DNA from: MedAcidi-G1 sp000817085
GTDB lineage: Bacteria; Actinomycetota; Acidimicrobiia; Acidimicrobiales; MedAcidi-G1
Assembly: GCA_045568635.1 (NCBI GenBank)
Contig: JBJLAO010000003.1
Span: 62,001-126,000 of the forward strand
DNA length: 64,000 nucleotides
Direction of reading: 5' to 3'
Shown here: one piece after another, positions 41,363-49,766 of the stretch
How positions within the stretch are numbered: position 1 is the stretch's first letter
Layout: each line of letters opens with the position of its first letter
Program-made: the position numbers and the translations under genes
The notes under the pieces: generated by a model
Seen by the model: the letters and a program-made list of their open reading frames with translations, nothing else
What the model was told of the DNA's origin: nothing
Databases searched by the model: none

Positions 41363-42316
41363 TTAGCTGTTATTTTCTGTGCTCGATCCAACAAGATCTA
41401 GCACTTCGTTAGATTTCTCACTATCCGAACCAAGAGCTTCGGCGCCGCTCACAATTTCCATAATTTCAGTGGTTATCGCATCTTGGCGAGCTTGGTTCAT
41501 TTCACGAGAAAGTTTAGTTATTAATTCTTCTGCATTGTCAGTAGCAGCTTTCATGGCCCGCTGCCGATTTGCATGCTCTGAAGCTGCCGACTCTAGTAGC
41601 GCCCCAAAGAGACGAGCTTCTACGTAGCGTGGCAGCAAAGCTTCCAAAACAGATTCAGGTGATGGTTCAAATTCAAAAGCGGTGGTCAAATTAGAATCAC
41701 CTCCACCTTCGCTTGCGATAACTTCAGTATCTTCAAGCGGCAAGAACCTACGAACAGTAACTTTCTGACTACCTATACTCAAAAACTCCGTATAAACAAG
41801 TTCCACTCTGTCAACTTTTCCTTCTGCGAACATTTCTGCAACAGTCTCAGAAATACGACGGGCATCCTCATATGAGGGATTATCACTTATTCCTTCGGTG
41901 TAAGAGTCAATGTTGAAGTTTCGAAAGGCAAAATAATCTTTTGCCTTCCTTCCTATAACAACTAAAGAATAATCTGCGCCTTCTGAACGCGCATTCTGAA
42001 CTTGTCTCTCTGCCGCCCTTATTACTGAAGAATTATAGGGTCCTGCCAATCCTCGGTCAGAGGAAATTACCACGACTCCAACCCGACTGACTTTCTCTGC
42101 TTTTCGCAATAATGGATGGTCAACTTCTGCACCACCGGCTGCAAGGTTTTCAATTACCGAGGTTATTTGCTCCGCATAAGGTTTAGCGGATCGCGCTCTC
42201 TGCTGAGCCTTTACTACTCTAGTCGCAGCTATTAGCTCCATGGCTCGCGTGATCTTTTTTGTATTTTGAACACTGCCTATACGGCGACGCAGAACTCTCT
42301 CTTTACCGCCAGCCAT
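41363..42316 (-). CDS. atpG: F1Fo ATP synthase gamma subunit
   Basis: 317 residues. N-terminal helix ERVLRRRIGSVQNTKKITRAMELIAATRVVKAQQ and C-terminal AMKAATDNAEELITKLSREMNQARQDAITTEIMEIVSGAEAL are the two halves of the coiled-coil rotor. The central part (VISSDRGLAGPYNSSVIR) is the Rossmann-like domain. It has a C-terminal acidic tail after the usual end (GSDSEKSNEVLDLVGSSTENNS), seen in other actinobacteria. Confidence 0.96.
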   Translation of the reverse strand: MAGGKERVLRRRIGSVQNTKKITRAMELIAATRVVKAQQRARSAKPYAEQITSVIENLAAGGAEVDHPLLRKAEKVSRVGVVVISSDRGLAGPYNSSVIRAAERQVQNARSEGADYSLVVIGRKAKDYFAFRNFNIDSYTEGISDNPSYEDARRISETVAEMFAEGKVDRVELVYTEFLSIGSQKVTVRRFLPLEDTEVIASEGGGDSNLTTAFEFEPSPESVLEALLPRYVEARLFGALLESAASEHANRQRAMKAATDNAEELITKLSREMNQARQDAITTEIMEIVSGAEALGSDSEKSNEVLDLVGSSTENNS

Positions 42317-42377
42317 TAGTAGCTCTTTACCACGCCGGGAATTCCAACAACTTGTTGGCTAAGTAAAATAACTCTCA

Positions 42378-43991
42378 CTAGGCCCCCGAAATATCTTCTT
42401 CAGGCAGAGTCGTATCTGCATCAACGATTTTGGAATCTGTGTCAGCAAACTCTGCATCTGGTGTCGATTGATTAGAATTTGTACCTTCGAACTGGTCTGA
42501 AAAGGCTGCAATTGCTACTTCGAAAGCTTCTTCGTCTCCTATAGTTCCTGATTCACGTATTTCGCTCATAACATCTGAGTGACGTGTCCTGAACCAGTCA
42601 AGGAGTTCTGATTCAAATCTAGTTACATCGGCTATTTCAACGTTGTCTAAATGGCCTCTCGTCCCGGCCCAGATAGAAACCACTTGTTCTTCAACTAACA
42701 AGGGTGAGTTTAATCCTTGTTTTAGCAACTCAGTTAACCGGTAACCTCGATCGAGTTGAGCTTGGGAAACAGCATCTAAATCAGACCCAAAAGCTGCGAA
42801 AGACTCTAGTTCACGGAACTGCTGCAAATCCGATTTTAGAGTTCCTACTGCATTTTTCATTGCCTTTACTTGAGCTGCGGAACCAACTCGAGAAACAGAA
42901 ATACCTACATCGATTGCGGGTCTTATACCTGATTTGAAGAGATCGTCTTGAAGGAATATCTGACCATCAGTAATAGAAATCACATTGGTAGGGATGAAGG
43001 CAGAAACATCTCCAGCTTTCGTCTCAATAACCGGCAAGGCTGTTAAAGAACCAGCTCCCTCATCATCGCTTAGCTTAGCTGCACGCTCCAAAAGCCTGCT
43101 GTGTAAATAGAAGACATCTCCTGGGTATGCCTCTCTTCCAGGAGGACGTCTAAGCAGCAGAGACATCTGTCTATATGCTTCGGCCTGTTTTGATAAATCG
43201 TCATAAACGGCTAGCGCGTGTCCACCATTATCCATCCAATGCTGACCAATTGCACAACCTGCATATGGTGCAAGATACTTAAACGGGGCGGGGTCTGATG
43301 CTGGTGCAACAACCACCACTGTGTAGTCCATAGCGCCGTAAGACTCTAAAACCGCAACATTTTGTGCAACAGTAGAGGCTTTTTGGCCAATAGCTACATA
43401 GACACATTTCATTCCTTGGCCTGCCTGATTGATAATTGTGTCGATAGCTATAGTTGTTTTTCCTGTTTTTCGGTCACCAATTATGAGCTCTCGTTGACCA
43501 CGCCCAATAGGAACCAATGAATCTATTGCTTTAATTCCTGTCTGCATCGGCTCATGAACAGGTTTACGCCCCATGATCCCTGGAGCTTGAATCTCCATGC
43601 GCCTCGGTTCTGTATTAGTTAATGGTCCTTTGCCATCAATTGGTTCACCAAGAGCATTAACTACACGCCCTAAAAGACCGTCACCTACTGGTAGCGAAAG
43701 AATGTCACCAGTGGCACGAACTGTCTGACCTTCTTCAATGTCATCGACTTCTCCAAGGACTACCGCACCAATTGAACCCTCGTCCAGATTGAGAGCCAAC
43801 CCAAAAGTCCCACTCTCAAACTGTAATAACTCATTTACTGCCGCATCGGGCAAACCCGAGACTCTGGCAATACCATCTCCCACTTCAAGCACTCGTCCAA
43901 CCTGGCTTTGTTCTAAACTGGGCTCAAAACCCTCCAGATTTTTCTGGATTGATGCAGCTATGTCAGCGGTGCTGATTGTCAATTCAGTCAT
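42378..43991 (-). CDS. atpA: F1Fo ATP synthase alpha subunit
   Basis: 537 residues, regulatory nucleotide-binding F1 subunit. Walker A-type GDRKTGKTTIAIDTI, DGIARVSGLPDAAVNELLQFESG, ALAVYDDLSKQAEAYRQMSLLLRRPPGREAYPGDVFYLHSRLLERAAKL. The C-terminus extends about 25-30 acidic residues past the usual end (NSNQSTPDAEFADTDSKIVDAD), as in some other Actinobacteria. Confidence 0.98.
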   Translation of the reverse strand: MTELTISTADIAASIQKNLEGFEPSLEQSQVGRVLEVGDGIARVSGLPDAAVNELLQFESGTFGLALNLDEGSIGAVVLGEVDDIEEGQTVRATGDILSLPVGDGLLGRVVNALGEPIDGKGPLTNTEPRRMEIQAPGIMGRKPVHEPMQTGIKAIDSLVPIGRGQRELIIGDRKTGKTTIAIDTIINQAGQGMKCVYVAIGQKASTVAQNVAVLESYGAMDYTVVVVAPASDPAPFKYLAPYAGCAIGQHWMDNGGHALAVYDDLSKQAEAYRQMSLLLRRPPGREAYPGDVFYLHSRLLERAAKLSDDEGAGSLTALPVIETKAGDVSAFIPTNVISITDGQIFLQDDLFKSGIRPAIDVGISVSRVGSAAQVKAMKNAVGTLKSDLQQFRELESFAAFGSDLDAVSQAQLDRGYRLTELLKQGLNSPLLVEEQVVSIWAGTRGHLDNVEIADVTRFESELLDWFRTRHSDVMSEIRESGTIGDEEAFEVAIAAFSDQFEGTNSNQSTPDAEFADTDSKIVDADTTLPEEDISGA

Positions 43992-44015
43992 GTTTCTCTC
44001 TCGTCTCGATTCTTC

Positions 44016-44546
44016 CTACCGGAAATTCTCTCGAAGTTGGTTCAAACGGCGACGGACGCTGCCATCGATAATGTCATCACCAATCTCGGTAATTAATCCA
44101 CCTATTACAGATGGGTCTATTACTACTTTTACTTCTACATCTTTATTAGTAGCTCCACTCAAAGCCGTGACTAATTTATCTTTTTGGCTATCATCCAATT
44201 CAACAGCGGAACGAACTGTAGCTACCGTTTTATTTCTAGAAGACGCACTACGTTCGATAAATGCATCAACAATGCTAGAAAAACGTGAAGAACGCCCAGA
44301 AGCAACGACCATCGACACCAATGCTTTAGTGGTCGGGCAAGCCGATCCTTCTAGAAGGTCTTCGACTATCTGCTGCCTGCGATCAACTGGCAAAGACGAA
44401 TCGTCCAAAGTTGCTTGGAGATTCTCATCTGAATTTAACGCTTGTGAAAATCTAAATAATTCGTCTTCAACAGTCAACAAAACACCGTTTGCTTCCGCAA
44501 CAGCAAACAAAGCATCAGCGTAACCAGCAACTGCATTATCAGCCAT
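44016..44546 (-). CDS. atpH: F1Fo ATP synthase delta subunit
   Basis: 176 residues. Helical N-terminal domain (VAGYADALFAVAEANGVLLTVEDELFRFSQAL) and the C-terminal signature (VEVKVVIDPSVIGGLITEIGDDIIDGSVRRRLNQLRENF). It links F1 to the peripheral b stalk. Here delta is a single, unfused protein, unlike the b-delta fusion of Mycobacterium. Two bases separate it from atpF. Confidence 0.93.
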   Translation of the reverse strand: MADNAVAGYADALFAVAEANGVLLTVEDELFRFSQALNSDENLQATLDDSSLPVDRRQQIVEDLLEGSACPTTKALVSMVVASGRSSRFSSIVDAFIERSASSRNKTVATVRSAVELDDSQKDKLVTALSGATNKDVEVKVVIDPSVIGGLITEIGDDIIDGSVRRRLNQLRENFR

Positions 44547-44548
44547 TA

Positions 44549-45310
44549 CTAGCTACCAGCCACTTCATCAATATATTGATCTACAAGCCTTCGTTGAGCA
44601 TCGTCATCCAAACTACTCTGAACAACTTTTTCAGCAGCTCCAAGAGCAATTCCCGCAACTTCCGCTCTCAGATCTGCAATCGCTTGCTGTCTTGATGCTT
44701 CAATTTCGCTAGCGGCTCTTGATTTCATCTCAGAAACATCGGTTTCTGCTTTTGCCACCAAATCTGAACGCACCTGGTCAGCAGCTCCTCTAGCTTCGTC
44801 TATTAGTCGTGATGCTTCATTTTTTGCATCGGCTAAGCGTGCCTCATAATCAGCGTGAACACTCTGTGCATCTGTTTTGGCTTTTTCTGCTGCATCTAGA
44901 TCGTCTCGGATCTTGTCTGCTCTGGCATCCATTGCAGCTTTTACTGCTGGGAAACCTTTCTTAACCATGACAACAAACAAAATTAAGAAAGCTCCACCTC
45001 CCCAAATAACCTCACTCAATTCTGGGATTATTGGACTAGGAGCTTCAAGACAACTCTCGAGCTTGTCTTCGTTCTTTTTAACCGCTTTCTGTTCTTCTTC
45101 TGTTGCACCTTCTTTAGCGTGAAGAGAATGAAAAAGATGTTCAACATCAGCATGGCCATCATGATGACCATCTTCCATTATGTGCTCAAGTTTCTCCACA
45201 ACACAGCTTCCAATACTCTCACCTGATGCTGAGACTGGACCTGCGAAAAAAAGCAGTCCCGCCATTGCAAAAAGCAACGAAAAGCTAATTCTGATTCCTT
45301 TTCGTCTCAT
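44549..45310 (-). CDS. atpF: F1Fo ATP synthase b subunit with secreted-type, His-rich N-terminal extension
   Basis: 253 residues, much longer than the usual 160-190. Residues 1-29 look like a signal peptide (SLLFAMAGLLFFAGPVSASG). Residues 30-95 form an extracytoplasmic segment with two cysteines (Cys36 and Cys87) and seven histidines between 43 and 64 (HIMEDGHHDGHADVEHLFHSLH). The normal b subunit starts near 96 (PELSEVIWGGGAFLILFVVMVKKGF, TM 102-117) with the long dimer helix after it. The extension could bind metal or protons at the Fo entrance; function is unknown. Actinobacterial b subunits sometimes have short leaders, but the His cluster is unusual. Confidence 0.93.
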   Translation of the reverse strand: MRRKGIRISFSLLFAMAGLLFFAGPVSASGESIGSCVVEKLEHIMEDGHHDGHADVEHLFHSLHAKEGATEEEQKAVKKNEDKLESCLEAPSPIIPELSEVIWGGGAFLILFVVMVKKGFPAVKAAMDARADKIRDDLDAAEKAKTDAQSVHADYEARLADAKNEASRLIDEARGAADQVRSDLVAKAETDVSEMKSRAASEIEASRQQAIADLRAEVAGIALGAAEKVVQSSLDDDAQRRLVDQYIDEVAGS

Positions 45311-45340
45311 AAATTTAGACTTCCTTTCGATATCTAAGTT

Positions 45341-45604
45341 CTACGGCAAAAGCAGAATGAATACAACGAAACCTATGAGGGCAAGAGCTTCTGTAAAAGC
45401 TATTCCCAAGAACATAGTCGTTCGCACCATACCTGCAGACTCTGGTTGTCTAGCCATAGACGAGATTGCGTTACCAACCACAGTTCCAATACCCACTCCA
45501 GGTCCAATAGCAGCTAGGCCATATCCAAGGCCAGCTCCAATTGCCTTTAGACCTTCTACCATTTCACCGGCTTCAGTTGCAGCTTGCGCCAAAATGTTCA
45601 GCAC
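45341..45604 (-). CDS. atpE: F1Fo ATP synthase c subunit
   Basis: 87 residues, a hairpin of two membrane helices forming the rotor ring. First helix with GYGLAAIGPGVGIGTVVG, polar loop RQPES (52-56), second helix with the ion-binding Glu72 in FTEALALIGFVVFILLLP. The absence of the Gln/Ser/Thr sodium ligands (TEAL rather than a Na+ ETT-type motif) points to protons as the coupling ion. Preceded by an 88-base spacer and a strong AGGAGAG ribosome-binding site, suited to its high copy number. Confidence 0.96.
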   Translation of the reverse strand: MLNILAQAATEAGEMVEGLKAIGAGLGYGLAAIGPGVGIGTVVGNAISSMARQPESAGMVRTTMFLGIAFTEALALIGFVVFILLLP

Positions 45605-45692
45605 TTCTCTCTCCTGTTTCCTATTTTGACCAACCGGAATGTCCGATCGGAATTATTTTATATTGTCTTCGGTCCACCATTGGGTGGGCGAT
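45605..45692 (-). promoter_or_regulatory. atpB-atpE spacer with hairpin and strong ribosome-binding site
   Basis: On the minus strand CCACC and GGTGG form a small stem around a 4-base loop just after the atpB stop, then an imperfect CCGATCGG element, then AGGAAACAGGAGAG before the atpE ATG. No T run follows, so it is probably not a terminator. It may raise atpE translation or stabilise its mRNA, as known for atpE in other bacteria. Confidence 0.4.
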
Positions 45693-46460
45693 CTAATGTT
45701 CTGCGTGCATCGAACCGCCGATATACACGGCAGTCAGAATAGTAAAGATAAAGGCTTGCAGAACAGAAACCAAAATCTCAAAACCTGTCATTAATACGAG
45801 CATTGAAAAAGGTGCAATGGCACCTATATAACCGTTATCCCACAAGGTCTGGGTAAGGATAGCGAATGTTACTAATAGAAGGTGACCCGCTACCATGTTG
45901 GCCCACAATCGAATAGCTAGAGAAAATGGCCTGACTACGAATGTTGATACCAATTCGATCGGAGTGACAATTAGATACAAAGCCTTAGGGACTCCAGGAG
46001 GAAATAGAGAGTTCTTCAAATATCCGCCGAATCCTTGCGCCCTTACACCTACAAAGTTGTAAATGACCCAGACCACCAAGGCCAAAGTAATAGGAACAGC
46101 CATCCTGCTGTTTGCGGGAAATTGTATTCCTGGAACTACCTCAAAAATGTTTGAAAAAAGTATGAAAAAGAACATTGTGGTCAGAAAGGGTAGGTACTTT
46201 TTACCCTCTGGCCCAATCGTCTCCATTACTACTGACTCTTCAACAAAATTAACTCCTGATTCTGCTACATGTTGAACTCCAACTGGTACCAACGAACCTC
46301 GTTGTCGGCCTGCAGTAAGAAAAATCGCAGATGTTATCAAGACAGCCGCAAGATATATGAGAGCTGTCTTATTAACTGCAAATAAAGAACCTGAGAAAAT
46401 TATGTCGGGCCATTCAAAAAGATGACTTACAGGTGGGAATTCCAAAGCAAAAACATTCAC
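45693..46460 (-). CDS. atpB: F1Fo ATP synthase a subunit
   Basis: 255 residues, about six membrane helices; the stator half-channels. Key region SLAIRLWANMVAGHLLLVTFAIL carries the essential Arg (R in AIRLWANM); also FFILFSNIFEVVPGIQFPANSRMAVPITLALVVW, VTPIELVSTFVVRPFSLAIRL, and a last helix with VLQAFIFTILTAVYIG. Length is normal. Follows the atpI-like gene by 2 bases. Confidence 0.96.
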   Translation of the reverse strand: MNVFALEFPPVSHLFEWPDIIFSGSLFAVNKTALIYLAAVLITSAIFLTAGRQRGSLVPVGVQHVAESGVNFVEESVVMETIGPEGKKYLPFLTTMFFFILFSNIFEVVPGIQFPANSRMAVPITLALVVWVIYNFVGVRAQGFGGYLKNSLFPPGVPKALYLIVTPIELVSTFVVRPFSLAIRLWANMVAGHLLLVTFAILTQTLWDNGYIGAIAPFSMLVLMTGFEILVSVLQAFIFTILTAVYIGGSMHAEH

Positions 46461-46462
46461 GA

Positions 46463-46924
46463 TTAGCGAATCTCCTCTGAACTAGTTGGCTTTAAATCAG
46501 GATAAGCCAAAGAAGCTGATATATGACGTGTCTCTGTGGCAAGTAAACCTAAGTGCGTTACCAGCAGAGTCATAGCAAAAGGGACCGTTTTAAACCAATC
46601 GAAGGATCGGACAGACAAGACGACTCCCGTCAAAATCGCCAACCTTACGACGTACCCTCCTAGAACTGATCCATAAAGCATATTAAGAGAAATTTTCACA
46701 GTTCTCGTAATAATCGCAGCACCAGCCAAAAAATTAAAAGACACCAGAATTAGAGCTAGCAGAGCAGAAACAATTCCACCCAAACCCCAGCCAATCGCGG
46801 AAAGAATTAAAAATAAAGGAGAGACCCATAAAGCTCTTAAAGCTAAGTGATTAGCTATACGCTTCTCTGGCTGCTCTGAGACACTTCCCACTATTTTTTC
46901 TTCCGTTTTCTGTTTAATCAACAT
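46463..46924 (-). CDS. AtpI-like membrane protein
   Basis: About 153 residues from the ATG at 46924 (LIKQKTEEKIVGSV), with four hydrophobic segments (ALWVSPLFLILSAIGWGLGG, IVSALLALILVSFNFLAGAAII, YGSVLGGYVVRLAILTGVVLSV, TVPFAMTLLVTHLGLLATE). Position between atpZ and atpB and hydrophobicity suit ATP synthase protein I, a helper in c-ring assembly and Mg2+ handling; identity is weak. The ATG overlaps the atpZ-like gene by 11 bases. A longer in-frame start to 47014 is not used because it would run through that gene. Confidence 0.7.
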   Translation of the reverse strand: MLIKQKTEEKIVGSVSEQPEKRIANHLALRALWVSPLFLILSAIGWGLGGIVSALLALILVSFNFLAGAAIITRTVKISLNMLYGSVLGGYVVRLAILTGVVLSVRSFDWFKTVPFAMTLLVTHLGLLATETRHISASLAYPDLKPTSSEEIR

Positions 46925-47186
46925 TTTCGCTTCCCAGCAACCAAGTCTCACGGCGCTGTTCTGCCTCTTGGGTGAGTCTAAGGGTGAATTGCTTATAAAG
47001 ACGCCACGAAGCATAAGTGATAGTGACCGCTACAAACACCAAAGTGCTTATCGGAAAGATTTCAAGTTTTCTGTCTAGAAGCCATCCTAGGAATCCAAAA
47101 ATCGCAGGAGTTGCGACAAGCTCAAATGCCGCTGCCATAGCATCACCAGAACCTTGTTTCATCTCACGTTTTTCAGATTTAATCAT
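46914..47186 (-). CDS. AtpZ/AtpI-family protein
   Basis: 90 residues with two hydrophobic segments. Motif ATPAIFGFLGWLLDRKLEIFPISTLVFVAVTITYASWRLYKQF is typical of the AtpZ/AtpI pair (GWLLDR in the first helix). Members aid ATP synthase assembly or Ca2+/Mg2+ uptake. It is the first gene of the ATP synthase cluster on this strand. The preceding spacer 47187-47280 holds no gene. Confidence 0.8.
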   Translation of the reverse strand: MIKSEKREMKQGSGDAMAAAFELVATPAIFGFLGWLLDRKLEIFPISTLVFVAVTITYASWRLYKQFTLRLTQEAEQRRETWLLGSENVD

Positions 47187-47280
47187 CCAAGTTACCTCGG
47201 TCCTAATTTGTTATTTAAAAAGAAAGCTCAGAAAATTTGAACATCTGACCGCATGTGAATCTAGGTTCTTTCTCACGTGC

Positions 47281-48429
47281 TCACAACTCGGGGGGATGGT
47301 CTTCTGCCACAATTTCATTTTTTTTGGGTTTATTTATCCGTAAACGCGGATGAAGCAGCGTGAATAAAATTAAACACACCCCTGCTATACCCATAGGAAC
47401 GACTCCATCACCGCGCCCACTGTAAGTTGGCCATAAAACGAATCCCGACAATAAAGCAGTCCAAGCCCAAAGAATAAAAACAACTCTTCGGTGCCCGTGA
47501 CCAAGTCTCAAAAGTCTGTGATGTAAGTGATCTTTATCAGCGGTAGTTACAGACAGGCCTGGAGTGGCAATTCTTCTAATAATTGCAAATAAAACGTCAA
47601 TTATCGGAACACCCAAAATCACTAAAGGAATTAGTAACGGTGCAAAAAAGAAAAAAGACTGCCCGCTATAAGCAGCATCCGTTCTACCGCCTACGGAAAT
47701 AGTAGATGCCGCTAAAAGCACACCTAACATAAGAGCACCACCATCGCCCATAAATATTTTTGCTGGATGTGCATTATGAGGCAAAAAGCCAACACATACA
47801 CCAGCTATAAGAACCGCAATTAGAGCGCCAGGATTTTCTTCAAACAGAACACCCTCATCAGACAAACGAATCGCGTAAATTACAAAAGTTGTCGATGCGA
47901 TAGCAACAATCCCAGTTGCTAAACCATCTAAGCCATCAATCAAATTAATCGCATTGGCCAAAAGTACAACCCATAGGACTGTAGCTAATGCAGCCAGATC
48001 AGGAGAAAGCAAAACAACATCAACAAAAGGAATCCTCAGAACGACTAAAGACACACCCACCAAAGACAGCACACTTCCTGCTATTACCATCCCAGCAATT
48101 TTTGCTGGGGCTGATATTGGCTTCACATCATCAATAACACCAACTCCGCACATAACAATAGCTGCTACCAGAACTCCTAATATTTCAGATCGAGCAGAAA
48201 ACACTTCAGAAAAATCGCCTATAACCCAAGCGAATAGAGAACCCGCAAGTAAACCCAACAACATTGCGGGTCCGCCTAAATGCGGAGTGGGCAATTCATG
48301 CACATCTCTGTCGTCAGGAGCAGAAATAACTCCGAAACGTTCGGCTGTTCTGCGTGCTAAAGGAGTTGAAACAAAAGTTGCGATAGCTGCCACTCCCCCA
48401 ACCATCAGATACGCAACAGCTCCCGGCAT
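47281..48429 (-). CDS. Undecaprenyl-phosphate sugar-1-phosphate transferase (WecA/TagO-like, MraY family)
   Basis: 382 residues, about 10-11 membrane helices. Conserved sites: the substrate loop DDRDVHELPTPHLGGPAMLLG, DDVKPISAPAKIAG (Mg-binding Asp pair), NAINLIDGLDGLATG, the catalytic FMGDGGALMLG, and HLHHRLLRLGHGHRRVV in the last loop. It starts lipid-linked polysaccharide synthesis by moving a GlcNAc-1-phosphate or similar sugar. Mycobacteria keep a homologue (Rv1302) directly upstream of atpB, so the context is conserved. Ends just before the ATP synthase genes and follows glyA by 6 bases. Confidence 0.9.
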   Translation of the reverse strand: MPGAVAYLMVGGVAAIATFVSTPLARRTAERFGVISAPDDRDVHELPTPHLGGPAMLLGLLAGSLFAWVIGDFSEVFSARSEILGVLVAAIVMCGVGVIDDVKPISAPAKIAGMVIAGSVLSLVGVSLVVLRIPFVDVVLLSPDLAALATVLWVVLLANAINLIDGLDGLATGIVAIASTTFVIYAIRLSDEGVLFEENPGALIAVLIAGVCVGFLPHNAHPAKIFMGDGGALMLGVLLAASTISVGGRTDAAYSGQSFFFFAPLLIPLVILGVPIIDVLFAIIRRIATPGLSVTTADKDHLHHRLLRLGHGHRRVVFILWAWTALLSGFVLWPTYSGRGDGVVPMGIAGVCLILFTLLHPRLRINKPKKNEIVAEDHPPEL

Positions 48430-48435
48430 GCGACT

Positions 48436-49677
48436 TTAATCACCATAAGGTGTGAAAGAACTACAAAGCTCTGCAACTTCTTCCCTTACCTTAGAAAGTA
48501 AATTTGAATCTTCTCTATCACGTAACGCCCGAGCCATTAACCGCGCAATAACCACCATCTCTTTTTCAGTCATTCCCTGCGTTGTAGTTGAAGGTGTACC
48601 AAGACGGACACCGCTTGTAACAAAAGGCGAACGTGGATCATCTGGCACTGTATTTTTGTTCATCGTTATACCAGCTTCGTCAAGAACGACTTGAGCTTCA
48701 GCACCAGTTATTTCTTCATCGAATGTTCGCAAGTCGACTATAAGCAGATGGTTATCAGTACCTCCTGCTACAAGTCTGAACCCTTCATCACTTAGGGCTT
48801 CAGCAAGAGCTTGAGCGTTACTTACGATCTGTTGCGAATAAATTTCAAAAGAAGGATCTAAAGCTTCTGCAAAAGCTACAGCTTTCGCTGCTATGTGATG
48901 CTCCAAAGGGCCACCTTGCAAGCCAGGAAAAATTGCTTTGTCCATTGCTGAAGAAAGTTCTTCTGTACTAAGAATGCAACCTCCTCTTGGGCCTCTAAGA
49001 GTCTTATGTGTCGTAAAAGTAACAACATCACAATATGGAACTGGATTTGGATGTGCTTTTCCAGCAATAAGTCCTGCTATATGAGCGGCATCAAACATCA
49101 AGTAAGCACCCACGGAATCAGCTATTTCTCTTATTGGAGCCGCTTCTATTACTCGTGGGTATGCAGTGGCTCCTAAAACTATGAGCTTTGGTTTTACTTC
49201 TTCAGCTTTTCTTTGTAGGTCCTCTACATCGATTAGTTCCTCTTCAGTTAAACCGTATGAAATAAAGTTATAAAGCTTGCCACTAAAGTTCACCGGTGAA
49301 CCGTGCGTTAAGTGGCCACCATGATCAAGTCTCAGGCCAAGAACTGTGTCACCAGGTTCTAGTAGAGCTTGATAAACCGCCATATTCGCACTTGCCCCTG
49401 AATGAGGCTGGACATTTGCATGTTCGGCGCCAAACAAGGTGGTTATACGTTCACACGCAAGAAGTTCAGCTTCATCGACGTGAACATTGCCGCCATAATA
49501 TCTTTTCCCCGGATAGCCCTCTGAGTACTTGTTTGTAAAAACAGAACCAGTTGCTGCTAAAACCGCGGGTGATGCAAAATTCTCAGAGGCTATTAATTGC
49601 AGTGTGGTGTTCTGACGATTAATTTCTCTCTTAATAATTTCGAATAATTCTTCGTCTTTAAGGTTAGGCCATGGCAT
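48436..49677 (-). CDS. glyA: Serine hydroxymethyltransferase
   Basis: 413 residues, PLP enzyme linking serine and glycine with tetrahydrofolate one-carbon transfer. Visible: LIASENFASPAVLAATGSVFTNKYSEGYPGKRYYGG, NVQPHSGASANMAVYQALL, DAAHIAGLIAG, the PLP Lys in VVTFTTHKTLRGPRGGCIL and RLGTPSTTTQGM. The start ATG is followed by PWPNLKDEELFE. The spacer before it (49678-49766) holds no glycine riboswitch that I can see. Confidence 0.97.
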   Translation of the reverse strand: MPWPNLKDEELFEIIKREINRQNTTLQLIASENFASPAVLAATGSVFTNKYSEGYPGKRYYGGNVHVDEAELLACERITTLFGAEHANVQPHSGASANMAVYQALLEPGDTVLGLRLDHGGHLTHGSPVNFSGKLYNFISYGLTEEELIDVEDLQRKAEEVKPKLIVLGATAYPRVIEAAPIREIADSVGAYLMFDAAHIAGLIAGKAHPNPVPYCDVVTFTTHKTLRGPRGGCILSTEELSSAMDKAIFPGLQGGPLEHHIAAKAVAFAEALDPSFEIYSQQIVSNAQALAEALSDEGFRLVAGGTDNHLLIVDLRTFDEEITGAEAQVVLDEAGITMNKNTVPDDPRSPFVTSGVRLGTPSTTTQGMTEKEMVVIARLMARALRDREDSNLLSKVREEVAELCSSFTPYGD

Positions 49678-49766
49678 CGTTTATTTTCTCCTAATTTAAG
49701 TCTTTTATCAATTGAAACGATGATTCTGAGGTTACAGCCCCTAAGCATACGTATCCTTATTGTTAT

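Noticed and set aside
49678..49766. Glycine riboswitch upstream of glyA
   Set aside because: The spacer is too short and shows no tandem aptamer pattern.
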